From positions 3,906,001-3,970,000 of the forward strand of contig NC_091877.1 of NCBI RefSeq assembly GCF_019399895.1: 64,000 bases of DNA, given 5' to 3'. The first letter of the stretch is position 1, and every line of letters begins with the position of its first letter. Shown piece by piece: positions 43,904-53,948 of this stretch. The translations under genes and the position numbers were made by a program. The stretch is from Cardiocondyla obscurior (taxonomy: Eukaryota > Arthropoda > Insecta > Hymenoptera > Formicidae). Under the pieces are notes generated by a model. The model ran no database searches. It was not told the origin of the DNA and was given only the letters and a program-made list of their open reading frames with translations.

Positions 43904-45021
43904 TCTGCAATCTTGGTTCACTTGCGATTTGAATGACAAAATTCGCTCTAATTTGTAAATAGTTTATCATATTATAAAAAAATATTTTTATTTAATTACT
44001 TCGTTTTATATTATAAAATTGTAATACGTATTTTTAAATATATGTATAACTGCATAATTTCTGTTTTCAAGAATCAAGAATCTTGTTTGATTTTTCTTGA
44101 GCTTGAAGCAACAAATCTTGTCTTGTCTCGATTTTATCAAGTATAAAAAATTGGTTTTCTTGTCTTGAAAAATCAAGACAAGACAAGAAAAAATCTTAAA
44201 ATTCTTGTCTTGACGTCCATCACTAATCTGGACCGACCGACTCCTGGAGCAAGCAGAACAACGGGGTGGAGCGAACTCCGCCTCGGTCAGGCACTCCTGA
44301 CGCTTGCACCGCATAGGAATCTTCCTAACAGCCGAACGCAATTCTAGACTCGTAAGACCGGCTCGTGGGGTGAAGCGCACTTCGCCTCCTTCGAGCGATC
44401 TCGATCCCGGATCTACAGTCGGTTTGCCAAGGCGAAATATCCTTTAGCACCGTTGCACAAACCCGGGGTGGAGAGCTCTCCGCCTCGGCCGAGTACTCTC
44501 GGCTACTGCAACACCGAACAGGTGCTCCATCCTACACGAAATCCGAAAAACCGTATTCGCGTCGCGATATACGCGTTAGTTCGATCACCGCGTCCCGCGC
44601 CGCGTGCATCGATCAGGCCCCGCCCAGGCCCGCGACACTGGGGAATATTCGCGCCGCTAGCCCCGCGATCCGTTAGGGCGTAGTCTAGGCGGATGCCGAA
44701 AACTTGTAACGGTCCGCCCGTCATAAATCCGCGTATCGATTACCGCCGTACCGATCCGGCGCATACACGCGCCAATTACCGCGTTATCGTAAGCGTTCTA
44801 TTATATTCGTGTTTTGTCCGGCGACGTCTCAACCACGCGTTCGTCACAGTTGGCTTATTGTAAATCGTTTTATTAATTGAATAAATTCTGAATTAATCGT
44901 TACACACCATCTCGTGCATTTTCGGACCTATCTATTCTCTCGCGAATCCTGTCCGCCCGGCGAGCACGTCCGGGCACTCCGGCTTGCCCGACATTCGCGG
45001 CCACGAATTACGGTCGTTTCA

Positions 45022-46926
45022 CGATTAACATTTAACCATTTGATAATTGTATTACAATCAGTATCATATAAAGGAATACTTAGTAATGTATATGCCGCTT
45101 CAAGAGCACCACATTCCCTACTAATTATGGATCGTAAACCATAAATTCAAAGAACATTAGCCAATAATTTATTTTTTTTATTTTTAAATTTCTCAAGATC
45201 GAAATTAGATAACTCACTTTTACTCGCTTTATTTACATATCTAGTAACGTACCATGTAAGTCGATTTTTCACCAATAAATTGTATATTCATATTTCCTTC
45301 CCATGCAGTTAGAAGCACAGGATTATAATCATTGATATCAACTTCATCGTCCGTTCAAGGAAAATCATACAATCTACATTTATGTTTTAAATGTTTTCTA
45401 CCTGCTATTACAGTTTCTACATCTCTCATATAAAATGTTCCAATACAGAACGTGGAAATCCAAAACGACACCTTCGAACAACTTTTCGTCCTATTTTTTT
45501 TGATTGTAGACAATAATCGTTATGTCTGTGTCGTTGATGCGTTTCAACACGTCTATACAATAATGGCGAAACATTGTTGTCTGGCCTCTTACAGTTTATG
45601 TGTTGCAAAATGAATTTTGAAACTTCTTCCATTAAAGATTTTCCAAAAATCGGTGCATCTTTAATCCAAATTAATAAGTGGAAATGTTGTATGCCTCTAC
45701 TCTGATATTCTCGACGCCAAAAATAGTGTGTTACTTCTCCGATCGGAAAATCTTCCGAACAAATAAAATCTATCATTGCTCTAAATTTATTATCAAGAAA
45801 TCTCGACGTTGATACAGGATCTTTAGCAACAAGTACACTAGTGCTCAACGATGAGTCTTTCCATCCATTAACTTCACAAATGTATTGTCCTAAATCTTCC
45901 CATAACCATTCACTCAGACTTAACGTTAAAAACCATGTTGCAGGTCCGTAATATTGCGTCATACAATCTAAATCGCTTCTCGGTCGACGCCAATACTGCT
46001 CTGTATTTTGTAGTGCGGAGAATATAGTATTTAGGTTGGACTCCAACAGTTCTTTCGACATAGCTTCTAAATACTCCGCAGCCGTATAACGGCTTCGTGG
46101 ATCAAGTATATTCATTTTATGATAAATTCCACGACATAATTGACGAATATTTGCTTTATTTAACAAATAAAATAAGTATTGTTGATTTAATATAATGATC
46201 TAAAACGTGGATGTTTAGATGTCAAACGACATTTAATATATTCATGCTTTTGTAGTTTGATCGGTTTTTTCTCGTCATATTCTCCATTCGAACCAAACGG
46301 ATATAAATCTGGAAAACACATCAAATCGAAATTTTTTTCACGATTATCCAAAGGTACATCTTGAATTTTTAGCATTTGATACAAAGCAGTTGCAGTTTTA
46401 TTTTCTTTTTTTTCATGTAATGGATATATAATATATTGCTCGTAGATACTGTTACTTTCCTCTTTTTGAGTTAACATAGCCTTGTGCTGAGGTAATTTAT
46501 CTTTAAGACAATCTGTCATGTCTTGCGTTTGCAAATTTAAATTACATTCTTTATTAAATAAGACTTCCGTATCATTTTCTGTAACATAATATTCCACATT
46601 ATTGAGATTTCCTAAATCTAATTTTACATGAGTTTGAGGCAGTACAATGCCAGAATATAAAAAGTTACGACCTATCAGCCAATTTAAAGCTTCATATACA
46701 TTTTTTAAATTCACTAAATCTTCCCAAATAACTTTTGACTTAGTTGGAATATTTCTAACTAAAATACACAATTCGTGATTTAAATTTATTGGATCAGTTT
46801 TTGTACATAATTTATTTAAAATTTCCTTTAGTGTAAGTAGTAAATAAAAAGTTGAACCTTTAACTTTTTGTATCTTTTGTCTTTCAGGAATTACTTTAAG
46901 AAAAACTGTTCCCATTTTAACTACAG
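45022..46926 (-). pseudogene. Helitron Rep (HUH) region
   Basis: Two frames separated by a shift near 46170-46187. The right frame (46187-46926) has MGTVFLKVIPERQ, LNWLIGRNFLYSG and FDLMCFPDLYPFGSNG, usual upstream of Rep. The left frame (45426-46166) has NIRQLCRGIYHKM and YLEAMSKELLESN. It also has GIQHFHLLIW, the HUH metal-binding motif of rolling-circle initiators. Left of 45426 the frame is broken further but still shows STYLVRYITRYVNKASKS. The region continues at 38515 beyond the nested LTR, and at 49640 beyond the ORF-bearing element on the N-terminal side. Confidence 0.85.
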
Positions 46927-47483
46927 TGTTACGTCAGGAGGATCAATTTTATTGAATTAATTAATTGGAAGGAATTCCTCGGAATGGACTTTGCCGGTAG
47001 GGTAGGGAGGTGACGTACCACCGAATTTATGTGTGATTCGAAATTCAAATCTACACGATTTTACGCGCAGATAATTATTCGGATTTCAATTGAGCGCGTA
47101 AGTGGTTCTTTTTTAGAGAAAGGAAATGAATCCTTATTCTCTGGGATAGAACCGGGCGTGATTGATCGCTTAGACAGGATAGTTTAGGGTGATAATTAAA
47201 TAATTAGCCCACGATTTTAACAACACTAAATTAACAATTTAATTAAAAATAAATGACTCTAATTACAAAAATCGAAAATAATCCTAGATGACAAATAAGC
47301 AATTCAGAAATCTCATACAGTTCGTTTAAAATATAAAAATAGAGTAAAAGTTTTTACTGAACAAATCAAATAGTAAGAAAACGGTAATATACGAATGAAT
47401 AGATATAATTTTAACATGGCGGTGTCTAGTATTTTACAATATTTACATGAGTGTAAAGGTGTGCGTGTGGATGTGTGTAATTA

Positions 47484-48313
47484 TTAATCTATAGTGACCT
47501 CTTCGATTTCCACCACCCTCGCCGTGGATCTCGGGAAAACAAGGTCAATTAATCGCATCGGAGCCAGGAAAGGAAATTCCACCCCGGGATAATAAATGAA
47601 AAAGTGAGAGTCAGGATCAGACCGAGCTGCCTGAATCCTGATCTGCTCTGGCTCAAAATGGTCAGGGCCGATGGAGAAGGCCCTTTCCGGGACAGGATCT
47701 GTCCACGGAGTACAGGCCCTGCGGAGGAGCTCCAGGAGAGGATCTATAACCTCTCTCGGTTCTGGATGCTCCTCGAGGATCTCTATACTCGGGACTGGAG
47801 ATGGAGGTTGATCGGGGAAGTCTACTCCTGGGAGAGAGATTGAGTCATCTTCACCCAGAGAGTCGGCTTCCTCAGGTTCGAAGGGAAAAGGAAGTGGTGA
47901 AAGAGGAGAGGAGCAGGCTCTTGGCTCATCTCCGGGAAACCGTGGCTCGGAGATGAGGGAAGAATTCGGAGTATAAGAAGGAGTCGTGGGGCGGAATAAT
48001 TCCGATCCAGGCTCCGTGGACTGAGACGAAAGATTTCGGTCGTCGGAAGGATTTGCAACTGACTCCTCTTCTTCCGGGAAATAGCCGAATAACGGCTCCG
48101 GATCGCCGCGGATAGGAGATGGTGGCGGTGGGCCTGGACGAGGAGACCAAGGTCTCTCCTCGTGGCGCGCGGGAGACACAAAAACCTCTTCACTTGGTGC
48201 CGCCACGAGAAGGTATTGTACGAAGAAGCGGCGGACTAACTCCCTCAGATTTTTGATCTGCTTATTCCGCCGCGCCCGACTCTTCCTCAACGTTTTCTTA
48301 TTGAGAGATTCCA
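47484..48313 (-). CDS. Unknown Pro/Ser-rich protein of ORF-bearing element, copy 2 (intact)
   Basis: The coding exon begins with TG directly after an AG acceptor, and the first exon ends with A at 48754 before GTAAGT, so the start codon is assembled by splicing. The protein is about 276 residues. Residues 5-40 are strongly basic then hydrophobic (RKSRARRNKQIKNL, RRFFVQYLLVA). Residues 45-185 are rich in Pro, Ser and Glu. Residues 190-276 form the conserved part: DPLLELLRRACTPWTDPVPE, RAFSIGPDHFEPEQI, FFIYYPGVEFPFLAPMRLID. There is no signal peptide or membrane span beyond the short N-terminal hydrophobic patch. I do not recognise any family. Confidence 0.7.
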
Positions 48314-48891
48314 CTAAAATTATTAATTGATTTTAATTAAATCTGAATTGAATTTTTGGAATGTTTAATAACAATGGAGGGAAGGAGATTCGTCATCGAC
48401 GAATTCCGAAGGTCTCGATCCGCCCATGAAAGATTCCGCATAATCTATCTTTGGCGAGAACCGCTTGCCGATTCTTTAGCCGAGAACAGTCGCCAAAGTT
48501 CCAGCGATATTTCGCGGAGTTGACCACAGAAAATCGCTAGTTTTTCGACAGCATGTCTCAACCGATGTTCGGGAGCAGATATTCTCACACATTTAACAGA
48601 TCACAGGAACAATCAGCACAAAATCAAAACCGCGGAGCCTCGACTCAGACATTTCTTTCTCTCAGACAACACTTGAAAACAATTAATTAAGATAAATACA
48701 TTTAGTGGAATCGTGTTTTTCGCCCAGATACATATTAAAATCGTTGGAACTTACTTTTAGGAGATCTTCAAACTGCTTCTTCAGATTGGCTTGCACACTC
48801 AAGACACTCACGTGAGGTTTTAGTAAAACTTATTCGGTTGTAGCTAAGATGCAAGAGAGCGTGCTCAGCCTGAGCACAAGATTTTATAAGC

Positions 48892-48898
48892 TCGGAAA
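48892..48898 (-). promoter_or_regulatory. TATA box of ORF-bearing element, copy 2
   Basis: TATAAAA in CCCCTTTTCCGAGCTTATAA on the minus strand, 741 bp from the element start and about 140 bp before the splice donor. Matches copy 1 in sequence and placement. Confidence 0.65.
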
Positions 48899-49639
48899 AG
48901 GGGAGGACTCTTCCCGAATTTTCATTTTTCTGAGATTCTAATCTCTCATTTGCAGAGCTTATTCCTCCACTTTTCCTATCTTAAAATTATTGGGCACTCG
49001 CACTTCATCCCTTCTCTATTTTAAGTTTTCGCCCTTAGTTTCTAGATTTTGGTGAGGAGTTCCCGAAATCCATTGGTTTTAAGGAAGTAATGTGCCTACG
49101 AAGCACCCCAGCTTCAACGAGTTACCCCTTCCGAGCCTTCCAGAATTTTTCTATCATTTCCATCGAGAGATGGTTAGGTAACTCTTACTTTCCATATGAC
49201 ATATGGTTACCTGGCTTTATTGCCTTTGCCTGCGTCACATACTCCGGTAATTTCGGGTCTCTCGCGCCCTTGGTTTTTCTAAAGCTCGGGATCGGTACGC
49301 AATTACAATTTTAAGAAAAAGTTATTTTTCTTTCCCTATGACAGACAGGTTATCAAAGTTGAAATATTTATGAGCTCTTAAATTTTGATTTTTTGTGTTA
49401 TGTCTAGACAAATTCTTTGTCTGACATCCTGTTGGCGCCCGTTCGCAATTTGTTACATGTTTTTTATGCTTCCACGCAACAAATTGTCCCGGAATATGTG
49501 GACGTCTATTGAATTTATTTTCTGAAAGACTCTGAAATTCCTTTTTTTTTTATATTACAATGGACTACGGTCTACCTTCCCCTTAACTAAAATTTTAATA
49601 TACGTCGAAAAAAAGAGACGCGGAGTCGGAGACGTAACA

Positions 49640-51448
49640 ACAGTCTGAAAAGCTTTTGCTCTCTGTATGAGCATTTTCTCAAACTCATTAAGAGACGATA
49701 TCTGCTCTGGTACATCTTCTGTATATAAATTATTCAAAATGCAATAAGCAGGCAACAACCCGCTACAAAATTTTCTATCACAATAAAGACATATGTATTC
49801 AGAATTAATTTTTTGTTGATCTACATATGCCATTAAATCGTTCCAAATTGGATTACTTTTACGTGTTTCAAATTTATTATTAATTTTAGAAACATTTTTC
49901 TTGTAACAAAGTCTTTCACACGATATACAAATATATCGTGGTGTATCAAGAGAACGTTTCTTCAAAGCTTTAAACAAATTACGGTATTAAAAAATAATAT
50001 CATTGTCGCTCATAATTGTATGACTTTGCTGATGCTTGTACATTTCTGCTTGTTCTTTTGCTGAACTTATAATTTTGTTTAATTTATCAAGTTCTCCACA
50101 AGTTAATGCTTTGTCCAACTGCACCATTTTTTTATAAAAGCTACAGAGTTTGTAAATTAAACGTCTAATATATCTCACTTTTGGAAAATGCGGTGATAAT
50201 AATTGAACAGGAATAAACATAGCTTTACAAGGTTTAAATTAATGTAACAGCTATGTACATGACCTTTCTTAGCAATTTCTGAATTCTTATCAAAAATTGT
50301 TACAGTACACTCATGAATTTTTTGCATTAATTCCGAAATTTTCCTCAAAGTACATTTATTTATAGCTTCTAACAATTTTTGATATCGTTTGATTAGAAGT
50401 AAATCGTTAACTTTGTATAAAGTACTGTATGACCACGATTTTTTTGCTCGAGCTTCTATCAAAGGTAACGTATTAACAATTTGTCCTCTCGTATTTAACA
50501 TTAAGGATTACGTTACATTATTTTTGACGAATTAATATTATGATACGTGGAATCAACGAAATAATTTTCGGACGAAGCTGTATGTTTAGATATACCACAA
50601 AATGCACTTATTTTGTCATCAATTTTAGTATTCTGCAGCTACAGACAAACATGCTTCAGATCTATTTTTCAGCTTAGCTAACATTTTATACATATTATTA
50701 ATATAAGTGTTTCTAATATTGAAACTCCACCGAACAATTTGTTCTGCTTTCAATCTTTTATCAATATAAGATTTATTACTATTAGTAATACCTTGTTTGT
50801 ATAAAATATGTATCACATATGTCTCAAAAGAATTATGAGTTCTTAAATAATTTGTGGATCTAAATTTTGCATATTTTTTAAAAATATTTTTGACAGGATT
50901 ACTCTTTTCCACTGCAACTGTGGACTCTAATATTTGTTTCTGGTAGTATTGCTTATTGTAAAGCCACTTACGCTCTGAGTGCAACCTGTAGAACGCTTTT
51001 TGTCTTTTTTGCACATGCTCTGAATTGAAAAAATAAAATATTCGTTTTCGTAAATGTTCTTTTTCTTTATTTTTTATGTATAGACATTGTTTTTTTATGC
51101 AATAAATTTCTTTTTTCCGTGCATAATTTTCTCTCCGTTTAGCAAGCTTATATTCGTTACTATTTACACAGTCTTCTTTCTGTTTAGCACGTTAATTTTT
51201 TTTCTTATTATGTTCACATAGTTTTCTCTGTTTAACAATATTAATAACCGAATCTTTTTCATATTTACGCCGCTTTTCAGCACCTTAATTTTTTTATCTT
51301 CATGATTTTGACAGCGTGTTATTGCATCTCTTTAAATTTTGTGCATAATTCACTTGGTCATTATCATGTACATTGTCTTCTTGCTGACATTGTTTATTTT
51401 TATTAATATTATTTAATTTTTGTAATTGCTTCTTATCATATTGTCGTT
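49640..51448 (-). pseudogene. Helitron upstream region (Cys-rich and basic segments), broken
   Basis: 49640-49977 carries YICISCERLCYKK and YICLYCDRKFCSG, two CxxC pairs, then EQISSLNEFEKMLIQRAKAF. This is the zinc-binding segment that precedes Rep in Helitrons. Further right, pieces at 49987-50220, 50175-50501, 50625-51014 and 51300-51521 are basic, Lys/Tyr/Asn-rich (for example RDATEKRIKRQYDKKQLQK), in shifting frames with many stops. They look like one decayed coding region between the zinc segment and the Ulp1-like gene. Confidence 0.6.
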
Positions 51449-52063
51449 TTATACGTTTCTCTGTTGCGTCTCTTTTGCTCTTACTACAGCTAATGGTAAC
51501 ACTTTTTGTATTACGCCACATTGTAAATCTTGTGGAAAGTGCTCTATCATATTAGATTCAAAAATTTTTATTAAATGCGAACGCATTTTACTCCAATCAT
51601 ACTTTACTTTCTCGGGTTTTATATTGAATAATAACGACACGGCGAAAGCTATGGCAAAAACACCGCCATCGTCACTATTTGGTTGTTTCTGAACAGAAGG
51701 AAATATAATAGAATTCTTTTTTTGAAAATCATATGTTGGAAACAACCTTGATAACATTATCAAATAATCTTCATGTACATTGTTTAAATTTAATGAATCA
51801 TAAATAAATATACGTTTTGTATTGTAATAACTACATACCCAATGTTGTTGACTATATATTATTTGTATATGTTTTTTGTTTGGCGAGACAGGATTTATTG
51901 TTTGTGGTAATTGTATCCACCACGTTGAAACAGGTTTATAATCTGAATAGTTTTCTAATAGATTGTTAAATTGATCCATATGGACATCACTTAACCAATC
52001 TCCCCTAGTAATTTCATCCTTTTCTTTAAGTTGTAAAATGACTTTTTTTTGTTTTGAAAACAT
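51449..52063 (-). CDS. Helitron-associated Ulp1-like cysteine protease homologue (active-site Cys changed)
   Basis: A 204-residue frame with ATG at 52061-52063. The core resembles C48/Ulp1-type peptidases: QHWVCSYYNTKRIFIYDSLN gives the His and Asp, and PSVQKQPNSDDGGVFAIAFA the oxyanion Gln and the position of the nucleophile. There DDCG would be expected, but DDGG is present, so the catalytic Cys appears to be Gly. Such genes accompany insect Helitrons, from memory. It lies at the start of the minus-strand Helitron, and the stop at 51449 is followed by the basic region. Either a pseudo-enzyme or a damaged copy. Confidence 0.6.
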   Translation of the reverse strand: MFSKQKKVILQLKEKDEITRGDWLSDVHMDQFNNLLENYSDYKPVSTWWIQLPQTINPVSPNKKHIQIIYSQQHWVCSYYNTKRIFIYDSLNLNNVHEDYLIMLSRLFPTYDFQKKNSIIFPSVQKQPNSDDGGVFAIAFAVSLLFNIKPEKVKYDWSKMRSHLIKIFESNMIEHFPQDLQCGVIQKVLPLAVVRAKETQQRNV

Positions 52064-52077
52064 GTTATTTAAGTTAC

Positions 52078-52490
52078 TAATTTGTATTTATAAACAACAA
52101 AGCAATCGTTTTGTGCAGGCACACAACGGTCTATATTTTTTGGCACAAAAGCAGACTATGATCTTTGGTGCAGATACAACGTATAATCTTTGGCACGGAA
52201 ATAGCCTATGTTTTGGCACAGAAGTAGCCTATATTCTTTGGCGCAAATGCGGCCTATATTCTTAGGCGCAACTGCAGCCTATATTCTTTAGCGCAAATGC
52301 GGCCTATACTCTTTGACGCAAATGCAGCCTATATTTTTTGGCGCACAGCAGCCTACGATTATAAGCGCACAGCAGCCTACGTTAGTAAGCGCACAGCAGC
52401 CTACGTTAGTAAGCGCACAGCAGCCTACGTATGTAAGCGCACAGCCGCCTACGATTGTAAGTGCACAACCGCTTTTATTTAAAAGAAAAT
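52078..52490 (+). repeat. 24-bp minisatellite with coding-like register
   Basis: Diverged units of 24-27 bp with GGCGCAAATGCAGCCTATAT, tightening to near-identical AGCGCACAGCAGCCTACGTT units at 52360-52460. In one plus frame the tight part reads SAQQPTLV repeats followed by a Lys/Ser tail (to 52534). Period divisible by three explains open frames on both strands. It lies directly upstream of the Helitron Ulp1-like gene. Confidence 0.75.
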
Positions 52491-52519
52491 CCTCCAAATC
52501 GACCAGAAAAAAAAAAAAG

Positions 52520-53215
52520 AAATTGCATTCATAAAAAGAACAAATAGTGCGGAAAAAATGGAGCGTGCGAAGAGAACGGAGCGTGCCAAAAAAAAAGTAG
52601 CGTGCGGAGAGAACGGAGCGTACGGAAAGAATGGATAACGAGGAAAGAACGAAGCGTGTGAAAAGAACGGAGCGTGCAGAGAGAAAAAAGCGTACGGAAA
52701 AAAAAACGCGGAGAGAACAAAGAATACGAATAAAATAGATAACACGGAGAAAAGAGAACAGATAGCGCGGAAAAAACGGAGCGTACGGATAGAACGAAGC
52801 TTACGGATAGATCGAATAGCGCGGAAAAAAGCGTACGGATAGCGCGGAGAAATGAGGACGTGCGGAGAGAACGAATAGCTCGGAAAAAACAAAGCGTACG
52901 AAGAGAACGGATAGCTCGGAAAAAACGGAGCGTACGGAAAGAAAGGAACGTGCGAAAAAAACGTAGCGTGCGGAGAGAACGGAGCGTACGAATAGAACGA
53001 AGCTTACGGATAGAACAAAGCTTACGGATAGAACGATAGCGCGGAGAAAACGGAGTGTACGGACAGAACGGATAGCGCGGAGAAAACAGGGCGTGCGGAG
53101 AGAACGGATAGCTCGGAAAAAACGGAGCGTACGGAAAGAAAAGAGCGTACGGAAAGAAAGGAGCGTGCGAAGAGAACGGAGCGTGCGAAAGCTTCGTACA
53201 AGAAAGCGACAGAGA
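52520..53215. repeat. Purine-rich minisatellite, 18-21 bp unit
   Basis: About 35 imperfect units such as GGAGCGTACGGAAAGAAC and GATAGCTCGGAAAAAACG. Long minus-strand open frames (up to 233 codons, Arg/Phe/Leu/Ser-only) are repeat artefacts. Confidence 0.85.
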
Positions 53216-53537
53216 ATAGATAACAGTCATAGCGAGAAAATAAGCGAAGATTGCAAAAAAAAGCGAAAAAGTATCTTACCCCGGTTATCACTGTATGCAC
53301 GACGATGCGATCTATCTCACAAATCTCACAAAAGCACAACACAAACAATATTTCACTCTCGCTGTAGTGACAGCCGTTACAAACTATGTAAATATACGTT
53401 ACGAAACTCACCGTAACTACTACAACTTGTTATAAACTCACCCGTAAAACGCAATTGTTTTTTGTTATTCTGATCTTAGTTCCCTTCATTTCAAAATGGC
53501 AAATGTGCCGGACCGTCGAGAGAAAAAAAATAAATAA
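53216..53537. other. Unassigned sequence between repeats
   Basis: No gene seen. ATGCACGACGATGCGATC and a CTCACAAATCTCACAAA direct repeat occur around 53295-53330. Confidence 0.3.
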
Positions 53538-53945
53538 CAGTCATTAATTGCGTAAATTTACAACCGAAATGCTACAAGCGCATTTTTGACTGATTCAGCC
53601 AATCAGAAGCGAGAAAAGTACAAGAAAGCGAATAAAAAGTACAAAAAGTACAAAAGAAAAGAATAAAAAGTACAAAAAAGCGAAAAAGAATAATTAACAA
53701 TCATTAATTGCAAAAAATTAAATCGAAATGTTATAAGCGCATTTTTGGCTGATTCAGTCAATCAGAAGCGATTCAGCCAATCAGAAGCGAGAAAACTACA
53801 AGAAAGCAAAAAAGAATAAATAACAGTCATTAATTGTGAAAATTTACAATAGAAATGCTTTAAGCGTAATTTTTAATTAATTCAGCCCATTAGAAGCGAT
53901 TCAACCGATCAGAAGCATGAAAACTACGAGAAAGCGAAAGAGAAC
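53538..53945. repeat. Tandem repeat, three diverged units of 125-160 bp
   Basis: Each unit begins ACAGTCATTAATTG (53538, 53697, 53823), then a GAAATGCTWYAAGCG stretch and ATTCAGCCAATCAGAAGCG. The second and third have the AATCAGAAGCG part doubled. A simple AAAAAGTACAAGAAAGCG expansion lies between units one and two. Confidence 0.75.
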
Positions 53946-53948
53946 AAT

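Larger units (their letters stand above)
39386..43958 (+). pseudogene. hAT transposase (BED finger to dimerisation domain), interrupted
   Basis: Exon 1 39386-39431 starts with ATG. Intron 39432-39630 (GTAAGT). Exon 2 39631-40004 has a BED-type zinc finger (CKLCKKK...RHLANFH). Intron 40005-40299. Exon 3 from 40300 is in phase, carries FTIDGWTSVANKSFYGI and GITVDNASANTKF (RNase H-fold residues), and has TGA at 41104-41106 at a usual Trp. A solo LTR sits at 41234-42389. Coding resumes (FSTILGGEKYVTLPKV) into the dimerisation region, with PCLSRMARDFLSIPATSVPA and AERLFSRA, until the second LTR at 43150. The last residues (LQSWFT...) follow at about 43906, with stop 43956-43958. Splice sites are intact. 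Confidence 0.9.
38863..44225 (+). mobile_element. hAT transposon, 5.36 kb, carrying two solo LTRs
   Basis: Ends TAGTGATGG and CCATCACTA form the terminal inverted repeat. The 8-bp duplication ATCCGGAC (38855-38862) / ATCTGGAC (44226-44233), one mismatch, is the hAT hallmark. Both subterminal regions are crowded with TTCTTGTCTTGA / TCAAGACAAG motifs (38875-39012; 44068-44215), likely transposase-binding repeats. It contains a three-exon transposase gene and two later solo LTRs (41234-42389, 43150-43903). Without these it would be about 3.45 kb. Confidence 0.92.
38516..45021 (-). repeat. Solo LTR family A, copy 2, interrupted by hAT
   Basis: The two parts 38516-38862 and 44226-45021 together form an LTR of about 1.14 kb, related over its full length to 27411-28545 but inverted. 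On the plus strand it starts TGTAACGATGCCCC and ends GGTCGTTTCA, and CGAT flanks both ends (38512-38515, 45022-45025). It splits the Helitron coding region. A hAT element occupies 38863-44225. The hairpin modules are present in the right part (about 44240-44540). Confidence 0.9.
46927..49639 (-). mobile_element. ORF-bearing LTR-like element, copy 2 (2713 bp)
   Basis: On the minus strand it starts TGTTACGTCTCC and ends CCTGACGTAACA, with 9-bp inverted ends and the 4-bp duplication ACAG (46923-46926, 49640-49643). Excision of the block plus one duplication makes the Helitron frame continuous, so the boundaries are exact. Inside: TATA box 48892-48898, exon 1 to 48754, intron 48314-48753, coding exon 47484-48313. 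It has no RT, integrase, transposase or second LTR. It could be a solo LTR that contains a gene, or an unusual non-autonomous element. The ends and duplication favour an LTR-type integrase. Confidence 0.88.

Noticed and set aside
52479..53411. Open frames up to 233 codons rich in Arg, Phe, Ser and Leu
   Set aside because: Low-complexity read-through of an 18-21 bp minisatellite.
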